Assembly (NCBI GenBank): GCA_001464115.1
Contig: LNES01000003.1
Coordinates: 452,943-516,942 of the forward strand
Origin: Chlamydiae bacterium Ga0074140
GTDB taxonomy: Bacteria; Chlamydiota; Chlamydiia; Chlamydiales; Rhabdochlamydiaceae
DNA length: 64,000 nucleotides
Direction of reading: 5' to 3'
In this document: positions 56,974-64,000 of the stretch, piece after piece
How positions within the stretch are numbered: position 1 is the stretch's first letter
How the letters are laid out: each line of letters opens with the position of its first letter
Notes under the pieces: generated by a model
Databases searched by the model: none
What the model saw: the letters and a program-made list of their open reading frames with translations, nothing else
Told to the model about the DNA's origin: nothing
Position numbers and translations under genes: made by a program

Positions 56974-59118
56974 TCAGCCCATCATCTTCTGAATTGTTCC
57001 CTTCAGACCAGTGTATCTCTTCTTCACGTCTTCATTATGGACAGCGATTGCGAGCGCTTTTTTTGTGCCTACCAGGACTACAAGTCTTTTTCCACGTGTG
57101 ACACCAGTGTAGAGAAGATTGCGGCTGAGTAGTTTGAAATGGCTCGTGTGAATGGGGATGATGATGCATGGACACTCACTTCCCTGGTACTTGTGCACGG
57201 AGACCGCATAAGCGAGCATCAGCTCATCGATCTCAGCAAACTCATAGGAGACACTCTTCTCTTCAAATCGGACGACGAGTTTTTGTTCGGTGAGATCGAT
57301 CGATAGAATTCTTCCGACGTCTCCGTTGTAGACCTCTTTTTGATAATTATTGCGCATCTGCATCACCTTGTCGCCCATGTGAAAACTGCGACCCATACGC
57401 ACAAGAGGAGAGGGAGAGGGATTCAAGGCTTTTTGGAGTACAATATTGAGATTTTCAATGCCGATGATCCCTTTTTTCATGGGAGCCAGCACCTGAATTT
57501 CATCAAAACGGTGGAAGCGAAATGCCTTTGGAAGAGTTGTGGCAACGAGGTTGACAATCTCTTCCAAAATCTTTTCGGGTTCGTCGACCGCAATAAATTG
57601 GAAATCACTTCCAGGTACAGAAGAGATCTCTGGGAATTCGCCGGCATTGATTCTGTGCGCATTGGTGACGATGCGTGAACCGGCAGCCTGCCTAAAGATC
57701 TGCTTGAGTTGAATCACGGGGATGCGTTCGGAAGCGATGAGATCTTTCAAAATGTTGCCGGGGCCTACGCTTGGGAGCTGGTCGATATCACCCACGAGAA
57801 TCACTCTCGCCGTACTGGGGATCGCTTTCAGAAGGCTGTGCATGAGGAAGGTGTCGATCATGCTCGCTTCGTCGATGATGAGAAGATCGCAGTCGAGAGG
57901 ATTCTCTTTTCCGCGCTTGAAGCCACCAGCTTTGAAATCCATCTCTAACATGCTGTGAATCGTAAGCGCTTTGGCTCGCGTGATTTCCGTCAGGCGTTTT
58001 GCTGCTCTTCCTGTGGGGGCTGCGAGCAGGATATTGGATGTGAGCTTCTGCGTAATTGTGAGAATGGCTTTTGTAATTGTGCTTTTTCCCGTACCAGGAC
58101 CGCCAGTGATGATGAGAAGCTTATCTTTTAGGCCCGCGATAACGGCTTCTTTTTGTTCCGGGGCAAGCTCGATCCGCATCTGTGTCTGAACCCATTCGAG
58201 GGCTTTTACCATATCGATCTGCCGAAGAGGGGAGTTCGCCTGCGCAAGACGTATCGCTTCCCTCGCAATCCCTAGCTCCGAAAGGTAGAGAGGCTTTACC
58301 CAGATAAATCCATTCTCTTTGATGAGACTTCCATTTTTAACAAGCGCTTCAACCCGCGGATAGATTAAAGCTTGTTCGAGTTCGAGAATCGTTGCCGCTG
58401 CAGGAAGAAGCTCCTCTTCCGGATAGCAGACATTTCCCTCACTCGAAAGCTCCCAAAGAACATGCTCAATTCCCGCATCGATGCGGTGAGGAGAGTCTTG
58501 AGGGATCCCCAGGCCCTTTGCAATCGTATCGGCGCTTTTAAAGCCTATCCCGTGGATCTCTTTGGCCAGGTTGTAAGGGTTCTCGTTGACCTTTTCGATA
58601 CTCTTATCGCCATACGCCTTAAAAATTTTTTGAGCAAAAGCCGGACTCACGTTGTGCCCGCGCAAAAAGATCATCACCTCGCGGATCGACTTTTGCTGTT
58701 GCCAACACTCATGGATCGAATCGATCCTCTTTGCGCCCAGTCCTTCGATCTCTTTGAGCTTGTGCGGACTCTCTTCGAGGATCTGCAGCGTAGATAGTCC
58801 AAACTTTTTTACAATCCTTTCTGCATAGACCGGTCCGATTCCTTTGATCATCCCCGACTCTAAATATTTTTGAATCCCCACAAGATCCGCCGGCGCCTGC
58901 AGGTCAAAGCTCTGCACATCAAACTGCTGTCCATAGTGGGGATGCTGCTTCCAGAGTCCCTTGCAGCGAAGCGTTTCTCCCGGCTGGGCAGGCGAAAGAT
59001 GACCAACAATCGTTGTTAGCTCCTTCTTCTTGGGCTCTTTGAGCCGCGCAACCGTGAAGCCCGTCTCGTCAGCCGCAAAGACAATACTCTCGATATAGCC
59101 GTAAATCTCTTCCTGCAT
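56974..59118 (-). CDS. recD2: RecD2-type DNA helicase
   Basis: About 714 residues. An N-terminal OB-like region (GETLRCKGLWKQHPHYGQQF) and two HhH motifs (GMIKGIGPVYAERIVKKFG, IEGLGAKRIDSIHE; IHGIGFKSADTIAKGLG) precede the helicase core: Walker A ITGGPGTGKSTITKAIL, AAPTGRAAKRLTE, DLLIIDEASMID, GDIDQLPSVGPGNIL and SVHKYQGSECPCIII. RecD2 acts 5' to 3' in repair without RecBC. The ATG at QEEIYGYIE is preferred to one 20 codons upstream. Confidence 0.93.
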   Translation of the reverse strand: MQEEIYGYIESIVFAADETGFTVARLKEPKKKELTTIVGHLSPAQPGETLRCKGLWKQHPHYGQQFDVQSFDLQAPADLVGIQKYLESGMIKGIGPVYAERIVKKFGLSTLQILEESPHKLKEIEGLGAKRIDSIHECWQQQKSIREVMIFLRGHNVSPAFAQKIFKAYGDKSIEKVNENPYNLAKEIHGIGFKSADTIAKGLGIPQDSPHRIDAGIEHVLWELSSEGNVCYPEEELLPAAATILELEQALIYPRVEALVKNGSLIKENGFIWVKPLYLSELGIAREAIRLAQANSPLRQIDMVKALEWVQTQMRIELAPEQKEAVIAGLKDKLLIITGGPGTGKSTITKAILTITQKLTSNILLAAPTGRAAKRLTEITRAKALTIHSMLEMDFKAGGFKRGKENPLDCDLLIIDEASMIDTFLMHSLLKAIPSTARVILVGDIDQLPSVGPGNILKDLIASERIPVIQLKQIFRQAAGSRIVTNAHRINAGEFPEISSVPGSDFQFIAVDEPEKILEEIVNLVATTLPKAFRFHRFDEIQVLAPMKKGIIGIENLNIVLQKALNPSPSPLVRMGRSFHMGDKVMQMRNNYQKEVYNGDVGRILSIDLTEQKLVVRFEEKSVSYEFAEIDELMLAYAVSVHKYQGSECPCIIIPIHTSHFKLLSRNLLYTGVTRGKRLVVLVGTKKALAIAVHNEDVKKRYTGLKGTIQKMMG

Positions 59119-59198
59119 GAGGCTGAAGGTAACACGGGTAAAGAACTTTTGACCAGCGAGAAAAGGGAGAAGTAACAAGAACCTTTTCCGATAACCGC

Positions 59199-59227
59199 TT
59201 GTTTTAATTGCCTCGCTTTCCTAAAAT
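59199..59227 (+). promoter_or_regulatory. Promoter of tRNA-Asn
   Basis: TTGTTT and TAAAAT separated by exactly 17 bases, with the -10 ending 11 bases before the tRNA 5' end. Good vegetative promoter. Confidence 0.6.
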
Positions 59228-59238
59228 CCCTTCTCTAT

Positions 59239-59310
59239 TCCGGATTAGCTCAGTGGTAGAGCAGCGGACTGTTAATCCGTTGGTCGCAAGTTCGAATCTT
59301 GCATCCGGAG
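59239..59310 (+). tRNA. tRNA-Asn (anticodon GTT)
   Basis: Acceptor TCCGGAT pairs with ATCCGGA. D arm TAGCTCAGTGGTAGAGC, anticodon stem GCGGA/TCCGT with loop CTGTTAA giving anticodon GTT, and T arm GCAAGTTCGAATCTTGC. The discriminator is G and no CCA is encoded. It decodes asparagine codons. It marks the change from conserved order to an accessory zone. Confidence 0.95.
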
Positions 59311-59371
59311 ATCTTTAAGCCTCTTTGGTAATGACCGCTCGTTTTGTTGGGCGACCTAAGGTTTAATTCTC

Positions 59372-59959
59372 ATGTCAAAAAAAATTCTCATGATCGCGGG
59401 CCCCAACGGGGCGGGAAAGACTACACTCACTCTTGAGCTTATCGCAAATCGCTCGATACTTTACGAATTTATCAATGCTGATGAGATTGCTAGAGGGCTT
59501 GCTCCCTTGCATCCTGAGAGCATGGCGCTGACTGCCAGTAAGCTAATGATCAAAAGGCTTAAAGAGCTTCTCGATCTGAGCAAAAGTTTTGCATTTGAAA
59601 CAACGGCGTCAGGAACAAACTACCTGAAGCATTTAAAAGCAGCAAAATCAAAGGGGTATGAGATAAATCTTACTTTCTTATGGCTGATGAACCCTCAGCA
59701 AGCGGTGCAGCGTGTTGCGCAGAGAGTAGTTCAGGGAGGTCACCACGTGACAGAAGAAACGGTCGTAAGACGTTATTATGCTGGTTTAAGGAATATTTTA
59801 ATGCACTATCTGCCTCTTGCAGATAGCGCATTGATTTTGGATAATTCTACTGAAGAGTCGTTGCAAAAACCGATTGCGAGGAAAAACATTAATTGTGGAT
59901 TAGAAATCATCGACAAAGATATTTGGAGAAAGATAGAGAGGGCTGCTCATGAAAGATGA
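59372..59959 (+). CDS. Zeta-toxin-like P-loop kinase
   Basis: 195 residues. Walker A GPNGAGKTT is at residues 10-18, followed by INADEIARGLAPLHPES and ETTASGTNYLKHLKAAKSKG, which match the zeta-toxin/AAA_33 family with its substrate-binding Asp. Zeta toxins phosphorylate UDP-N-acetylglucosamine precursors; solitary family members of this kind are widely found but their substrate here is unproven. The gene overlaps a 71-residue basic protein by 11 bases, the usual layout for this family, with the small partner downstream. Confidence 0.8.
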   Translation: MSKKILMIAGPNGAGKTTLTLELIANRSILYEFINADEIARGLAPLHPESMALTASKLMIKRLKELLDLSKSFAFETTASGTNYLKHLKAAKSKGYEINLTFLWLMNPQQAVQRVAQRVVQGGHHVTEETVVRRYYAGLRNILMHYLPLADSALILDNSTEESLQKPIARKNINCGLEIIDKDIWRKIERAAHER

Positions 59960-60164
59960 TATTAATGAGATGATTCTGAGGGCGCACCGCAGAAGTTATA
60001 AGAGAGCTTTCGAAACAGCTGTGCGTACAAGCACTGCGCTTGTAATCGCTCGCAATGGCAAAATCGTAGAGATCAAGCCACCTTTTCGATATGAGCTTGT
60101 TCCGATCAAGCCTGCAGCAAAGAAAAAGAAGCAGCCAAAAAAGGTTAGAACTCGCGAATCGTGA
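59949..60164 (+). CDS. Small partner of the zeta-toxin-like protein
   Basis: 71 residues. INEMILRAHRRSYKRAFETA followed by TSTALVIARNGKIVEIKPPF is a recurring pattern in short proteins paired with zeta-like kinases. The C-terminus is Lys-rich (KPAAKKKKQPKKVRTR). It is probably the antitoxin or a regulator, but unlike the classical epsilon antitoxin it lies after the toxin gene. Translation is coupled by the overlap. Function inferred from context alone. Confidence 0.6.
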   Translation: MKDDINEMILRAHRRSYKRAFETAVRTSTALVIARNGKIVEIKPPFRYELVPIKPAAKKKKQPKKVRTRES

Positions 60165-60214
60165 GGTTTATTCCTCTCGATTTGAAACGCAAAGAGCCCC
60201 AGGCGATTCCGCGT

Positions 60215-61654
60215 TTAATTCAGAGATTGTCTCTTAGGTCCACCGCCTTCACGTAGCACACTTTTGGAGTGTAGAAATTCTGCAGCACCGGCTGAATCTC
60301 TCACTTTAGAAGCGCTACGCGCTAACATCTCTTCTTCAAATCCGGTTAGTACAATTTCTCTGACCCCGGCTTCTCTCCATTTAGACAGGGGAGTACATGC
60401 TATTGAGATGTTGCGAGCCAGCGCCAGTGCATCCAAGAGAGCCTGATTTGCACCTTGTCCTTTAAATGGGCTCATGGGGTGCGCTGCATCCCCAATCAAG
60501 GTAACAGCCCCAGCTTTTTCCAATAATTCCGGTTTGAGTAATTCTCGGTCGTACACGGGGTAACCTGAAACTTGTGCCGGCAGGGTTGCTGATAAAATCT
60601 GAGGAATGGGCTTATGCCACTGAGCTCTACGACATGCTTCTTCTTTGAGTGCCTGAGCTCCTCGTGCACTCAGGGCCTTAGCTTCTTCTTCGGGCATGGG
60701 GAAACTAAATTGCCACATTATTGAATCTGACGAGTAGGGCATCATGTAGATGCGCTCATGGCCATTGACAGTTTGAAACACTGTGGCTGAGTCGAGCAGA
60801 GAGCTCTCAACACCCTTAAGAGCCTCTAAAGGGCAAATACCCAAAATCACCATATAGCCCAAGTAGCGCAGAGGAGTAGTGTTCTCACCAATCAGCAAGC
60901 TGCGCACAACGCTACGAATACCATCGGCGCCCACGACAAGATCTGCCTTAACATTTTTCATCCCACCGGCAACTTGAAAGCTTAGCTCAACACTTTTATC
61001 TTCACACTGCTTAAAACCAACTAAGCGGTGCCCCCACTGCACGGCATCATGGTCGCCCAATTGCTCAAGCAACGCTAAGCGCAAGGCCTGTCGAGGGATA
61101 TGCACATTTTTACGCTTTGGAGACTTTTTAATATTTGAATGCGTCCTCATGCCCCATTCGCTAATTTCTTTTCCTTCTGTAGTATGCACCACATGGCGTG
61201 TAGAATTAGCCCTATCTTTTAAAGAGAAAAGACCCAATCCTTTTATTGCGTTACTTGCTTGTTGCAAGGTAAGGCCGTAGCCCTGAGCTCGTGCATCGAA
61301 GCTGCTATCGCGCTCATAAAGGGTAAAGGGAATGCGACGATGCAGACAAGCTACAGCCAGCGCCACGCCTCCAATACCTGCACCAATAATTGCTACATGT
61401 GGATAGTTTTCTGAATCTGCTATGGGACGACTAGACGAAGGAATCAAACCAGATCCACTGCAATTAGCGCATAAATATTGAGTAACCTTAGGGCGAACCG
61501 AAGCCCTTCCCTCACCCTGAGCTTTTTTAAATTCATTAATTGCTGTCTGGAAACGAAGTTTCGATTTCTTGCGAAGCCTATAGTTTTTTTTGCCGCGTCC
61601 ATTACATTTCGGGCAAATAGTCCAATAAACCTCTTTGTTTTCCACTTTTTTCAA
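60215..61654 (-). CDS. FAD-dependent aromatic monooxygenase fused to a DnaJ-type zinc finger
   Basis: 479 residues. The N-terminal 70 residues carry ICPKCNGRGKKN (C14, C17) and YLCANCSGSGLIPSS (C62, C65), the two halves of a DnaJ-like CxxCxGxG zinc module separated by a basic linker. The remainder is a PHBH-family flavoprotein monooxygenase: HVAIIGAGIGGVALAVACLH (FAD site), ADLVVGADGIRSVVRSLL (DG motif) and VTLIGDAAHPMSPFKGQGAN (GD motif). It would hydroxylate an aromatic compound with NAD(P)H. The fusion is unusual and may localise the enzyme to a protein partner or nucleic acid. AT content resembles neighbouring accessory genes. Confidence 0.8.
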   Translation of the reverse strand: MKKVENKEVYWTICPKCNGRGKKNYRLRKKSKLRFQTAINEFKKAQGEGRASVRPKVTQYLCANCSGSGLIPSSSRPIADSENYPHVAIIGAGIGGVALAVACLHRRIPFTLYERDSSFDARAQGYGLTLQQASNAIKGLGLFSLKDRANSTRHVVHTTEGKEISEWGMRTHSNIKKSPKRKNVHIPRQALRLALLEQLGDHDAVQWGHRLVGFKQCEDKSVELSFQVAGGMKNVKADLVVGADGIRSVVRSLLIGENTTPLRYLGYMVILGICPLEALKGVESSLLDSATVFQTVNGHERIYMMPYSSDSIMWQFSFPMPEEEAKALSARGAQALKEEACRRAQWHKPIPQILSATLPAQVSGYPVYDRELLKPELLEKAGAVTLIGDAAHPMSPFKGQGANQALLDALALARNISIACTPLSKWREAGVREIVLTGFEEEMLARSASKVRDSAGAAEFLHSKSVLREGGGPKRQSLN

Positions 61655-61847
61655 TCTCCTTTCAATGGATGGACATGCTAGGCGTAGACCCTGGAAGTTT
61701 CAAGATTTTTCATTGGAGGCTGTTCATAAAAAGTTGGCTGCTACAACGCTGAGAAAATGAAACCCAGTTCCCAGCGCAAAATTGTCCTTTCAGTGAAAAA
61801 TGGGTCACTTTACAATGCAGAATTGGTCGATAAAAAGGAAAAAAGAC

Positions 61848-62399
61848 GTGTCAGAAGAACAGGACATCTTGAAACTTGTTTGTCATAGGCTTGACCATGC
61901 AAATATTCCCTACATGTTGACTGGCTCCATGGCAGCGAATTTTTATATGGTGCCCCGGATGACCCGAGATATTGATATCGTGATAGAAATCCAGAAAGAG
62001 GGTGCAGATCGTCTCTTTCAACTTTTCCGACAAGATTTTTATATTGCGCCAACGATGATTAAAGATGCAATTGAACATCAAGGGATGTTCAATATTATAC
62101 ATAATGAAACAGTGTTAAAGATTGATTTTATTGTGCGGAAAAATGAATCATACAGAAATACCGAATTTCAAAAAAAGCGCCAAGTGTTTTTGGGAGATTT
62201 CCCCCTTTGGATCGTAGCTCCAGAAGATCTCATCATTTCCAAGTTGTTTTGGGCTAAGGATACCTTCTCAGAGTTACAACTCAGAGATGTTCGAAATCTT
62301 TTTCAGACTTTGAAAAATTTGGATCATGAATATATCCGTCAATGGATTGATACCTTGGAATTGGACCATGTATATCAAAAGGTCAAAGTAGATGAATGA
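61848..62399 (+). CDS. Nucleotidyltransferase-fold protein (AbiEii/MNT-like)
   Basis: 183 residues from the GTG at SEEQDILKL, which has AAGGA upstream; an ATG 16 codons earlier is also possible. Polymerase-beta-type motif: YMLTGSMAANFYMVPRMTRD followed by IDIVIEI, giving the GS and DxD elements. Later PLWIVAPEDLIISKLFWAKD is conserved in nucleotidyltransferase toxins such as AbiEii, which inactivate tRNA or other targets by adding nucleotides. It overlaps the small downstream gene by eight bases, forming a two-gene unit. Confidence 0.75.
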   Translation: MSEEQDILKLVCHRLDHANIPYMLTGSMAANFYMVPRMTRDIDIVIEIQKEGADRLFQLFRQDFYIAPTMIKDAIEHQGMFNIIHNETVLKIDFIVRKNESYRNTEFQKKRQVFLGDFPLWIVAPEDLIISKLFWAKDTFSELQLRDVRNLFQTLKNLDHEYIRQWIDTLELDHVYQKVKVDE

Positions 62400-62646
62400 T
62401 ACATCACCCGAAATAAACGAAAAGATTCACGAGATGATTCGCATGAAATCGCCAGTTGAGCGGTTTAACATGGGGTGTTCGATGTATGAAAGTTCTAAAG
62501 GTTTAGTCATCGCAGGGATCTTGTATGAAAATCCGGGCATTTCCAAAACAACCCTCAAGCAAGAAATATTCCTCAGGTTTTATAGAGAGGATTTCGATGA
62601 GGAGACTCGAGAAAAGATCCTCGAGCATCTCGCGCGGTGCGGGTAA
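62392..62646 (+). CDS. Small partner of the nucleotidyltransferase
   Basis: 84 residues. ERFNMGCSMYESSKGLVIAG and REDFDEETREKILEHLARCG recur in short genes next to nucleotidyltransferase-fold genes in many bacteria, as far as I can recognise. It has no DNA-binding motif that I can see. Overlap implies coupled translation and a toxin-antitoxin or regulator relationship. Role unknown. Confidence 0.6.
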   Translation: MNDTSPEINEKIHEMIRMKSPVERFNMGCSMYESSKGLVIAGILYENPGISKTTLKQEIFLRFYREDFDEETREKILEHLARCG

Positions 62647-62823
62647 GCATTCAGAATAGATGCATTCGAACCATTCACGGTATTCTGGTGCACCGTGCGT
62701 TCATCTTCGCTTTAAGAAACATGAAGTTCTATGTCAGCAACATGTGTAGTATATATCGGACATTTTGATTGGTGAAATTTTTCATAACGACCAAAAAGGT
62801 AACGGATCGATTCGCTGCATGAT

Positions 62824-63149
62824 TTAATCAGGGACTCTTAAGGAAGGCGGGTTGATGTCGGCTTGTAGAACATTATCAAAGCTTGCCCGGATGCTGCCCG
62901 TTGTGTTGCTACTAAAGAGGTTGTTCTCGATATTGGCCATGAGCACATTATTATGTGCTGATATCTCCAGCCTTCTTCTCGTGTTTTTTCCGATAATGTT
63001 TTGCCAATACGCCAATAGAGCAGGATCAGCTCCTTGGTGACTGACAGGGCTGCGCGTATCTGGGTTTGAAAGATATCTATTTTGATCTGCTCTAAGAGCT
63101 TGGCATAGCTGTTCGGGTTGTAGACAACAGATGCAGTCTTTTTCGCTAT
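62824..63149 (-). pseudogene. Decayed DUF1016 (YhcG-type PDDEXK nuclease) gene
   Basis: Reading in from 63149, KKTASVVYNPNSYAKLLEQI and RAALSVTKELILLYWRIGK, then SEKTREEGW, match the DUF1016 N-terminal domain. The expected start ATG reads ATA (63147-63149). After EEGW the family sequence stops, and in another frame NVLMANIENNLF and ASFDNVLQADINPPSL resemble a later part of the family, so the middle is deleted and the frame broken. Only about 110 codons of a gene of about 350 remain. Clearly non-functional. Confidence 0.65.
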
Positions 63150-63888
63150 TTCACGCTTCTTTTACTGAAGCTTATTCAAAATTCTTTACTACCCAGATTA
63201 AAAAAGGGTCTAAGACAAAGTATGAACTGCATGTTTGCGATCGGACGAAATCATTACGGAGAATATCTCAGCCGCATAATGAAGCGGTCGAGCGGGATTT
63301 TCAAACGGTTGACCACTTCATAGGGCTCGATTCCTTTTTTTTGAGAAGGCCCTCGGTCCCGTCGAAGGGCTTGCTATAGAGGCGATCAAAAAAATCTTGC
63401 AAGAAGGCCGCATTCCTCTTTCGAGAAAAGCATTTGGCCCTGTCATCAATCTGATGGGCATATTTGCTGGCCGCAATCTCTTTGTTAGGGAGGGCATGGT
63501 GCATTGGGAAAAAAGACGCAGCCTTGAGGCTCTTTGCGCAGCTCACAGAAATGAAGCCATCTTTCGCTCAAGTATTGGGTGGGTTCTGTATGAATACAAT
63601 ATCGGATGGCCCGCATTCTCTTCCTATGAAGAGTCTAAACGCTTCCTTGAGAGCAGGCGGTTTAAGGTTGATGTAGATCGTTCCTTAATCGTAGAAAAAA
63701 TGGAGAATTTGGCCTGCAAGCTTGTCGATGTTTTTGCTGTGCATAATTGGATGCTCCTTGAAGCAGCGACCGGCAAATTCATCACTTCGAATAAACCGGT
63801 CAACACAGTTTGGACGAGGCGTGCGACGCGAAAGATCGCAATAAGCTGCAGAAGAAGGGTTTGGAAAATTCCGCAAACAGTCTCTTAA
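63131..63888 (+). pseudogene. DUF4238-like gene broken by a frameshift in a T tract
   Basis: The first frame has YELHVCDRTKSLRRISQPHN, EAVERDFQTVDHFIGLDSFF; the second continues FEKALGPVEGLAIEAIKKIL, then KMENLACKLVDVFAVHNWML and FITSNKPV. Together these follow DUF4238 order (cofactor-free core, AVERDFYTV, FITSDNPV). The join falls exactly at eight T residues (63335-63342); nine would restore the frame. The N-terminal HHYVPQ motif and normal C-terminus are absent, so decay is more likely than sequencing error alone. DUF4238 genes are typical accessory and defence-island cargo. Confidence 0.6.
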
Positions 63889-64000
63889 GGAGGGCAGGGG
63901 GTGGGGTTGGAGCAGGATTGGACGAGATCGATGGTACCGGAGGTGTTGATCGTTCCAACGTTTACCGAATCTACATTGCAGGGGGTGAGACGGAAGGTTC
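63885..64000 (-). CDS. C-terminal end of a probable secreted beta-helix protein (5' part beyond the window)
   Basis: The minus-strand frame ends TFRLTPCNVDSVNVGTINTS, GTIDLVQSCSNPTPCPP and a TAA. The GTINTSGTIDL pattern is like the repeating strands of haemagglutinin-type exoproteins, as in the TpsA-like gene at the other end (VNLGTINAWDGD). Only 38 codons are visible, so the call is tentative. The plus-strand frame across the same bases is also open but reads as low-complexity Gly/Asp. Confidence 0.35.
   Translation of the reverse strand, partial: TFRLTPCNVDSVNVGTINTSGTIDLVQSCSNPTPCPP

Noticed and set aside
62647..62823. Possible small gene between the NTase partner and the DUF1016 remnant
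   Set aside because: No frame longer than about 25 codons with a ribosome site; probably decayed sequence.
63811..64000. Plus-strand frame open to the window end (Gly/Asp-rich)
   Set aside because: No start codon or motif; the minus-strand reading has a beta-helix-like pattern and a stop at a sensible place.

Overview
The window reads as bacterial chromosome from an amoeba-type (environmental) member of the Chlamydiota, most likely Parachlamydiales or a relative. I infer this from gene content and order; no search was run. Several runs match the order I know from Chlamydia trachomatis: mdh, an FAD oxidoreductase, a PhnP-like hydrolase and hflX; lptF/lptG divergent from tilS, then ftsH, pnp, rpsO and tadA; rplM-rpsI; and rpmE, prfA, prmC, ffh, rpsP, trmD, rplS, rnhB, gmk, an omega-like gene, metG and recD. 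Citrate synthase, F-box/LRR, RING-like and Sel1-like proteins, and a two-partner secretion pair point to a protist-associated chlamydia rather than an animal-pathogenic Chlamydia. GC looks moderate by eye and was not computed.

Layout. 0-6 kb: two-partner secretion pair (minus strand), a small membrane protein, an SDR + VKOR operon, and two large copies of a modular intergenic repeat. 6-20 kb: tRNA-Ala/tRNA-Ile, a DMT transporter, the mdh-gltA-FAD-MBL-hflX-radC run, marC, mtaB, a conserved hypothetical, an F-box-like hypothetical, an APC permease and an AlbA_2/Schlafen-type regulator. 20-31.8 kb: glgB-ligA, two adjacent F-box-like genes, miaB, rplM-rpsI, an inclusion-protein-like gene and an M32 carboxypeptidase. 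31.8-45 kb: dsbA-dsbB, a PAP2 phosphatase with lptG-lptF, tilS, ftsH, a putative papain-like effector, pnp/rpsO with a hairpin leader, tadA and a rhomboid-like protein lacking its catalytic residues. 45-59 kb: the translation/RNA operon, interrupted after rnhB by a RING-like gene and a third repeat copy, then yicC, gmk, omega-like, metG, a Sel1-like gene and recD2. 59-64 kb: beyond tRNA-Asn, an accessory zone with a zeta-toxin pair, an FAD monooxygenase carrying a DnaJ-type zinc finger, a nucleotidyltransferase pair, decayed DUF1016 and DUF4238 genes, and the end of another secreted-type gene.

How it fits together. The core genes supply translation, tRNA modification, central metabolism (TCA step, glycogen), envelope building (LPS export, disulfide formation) and DNA repair. 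Between these blocks sit single genes with eukaryote-like modules (F-box, LRR, RING-like, Cys/His/Asp protease-like, two-TM Inc-like, Sel1). These are candidates for secreted proteins acting on a protist host's ubiquitin and membrane systems. Four dispersed repeat families occupy most of the longer intergenic gaps.
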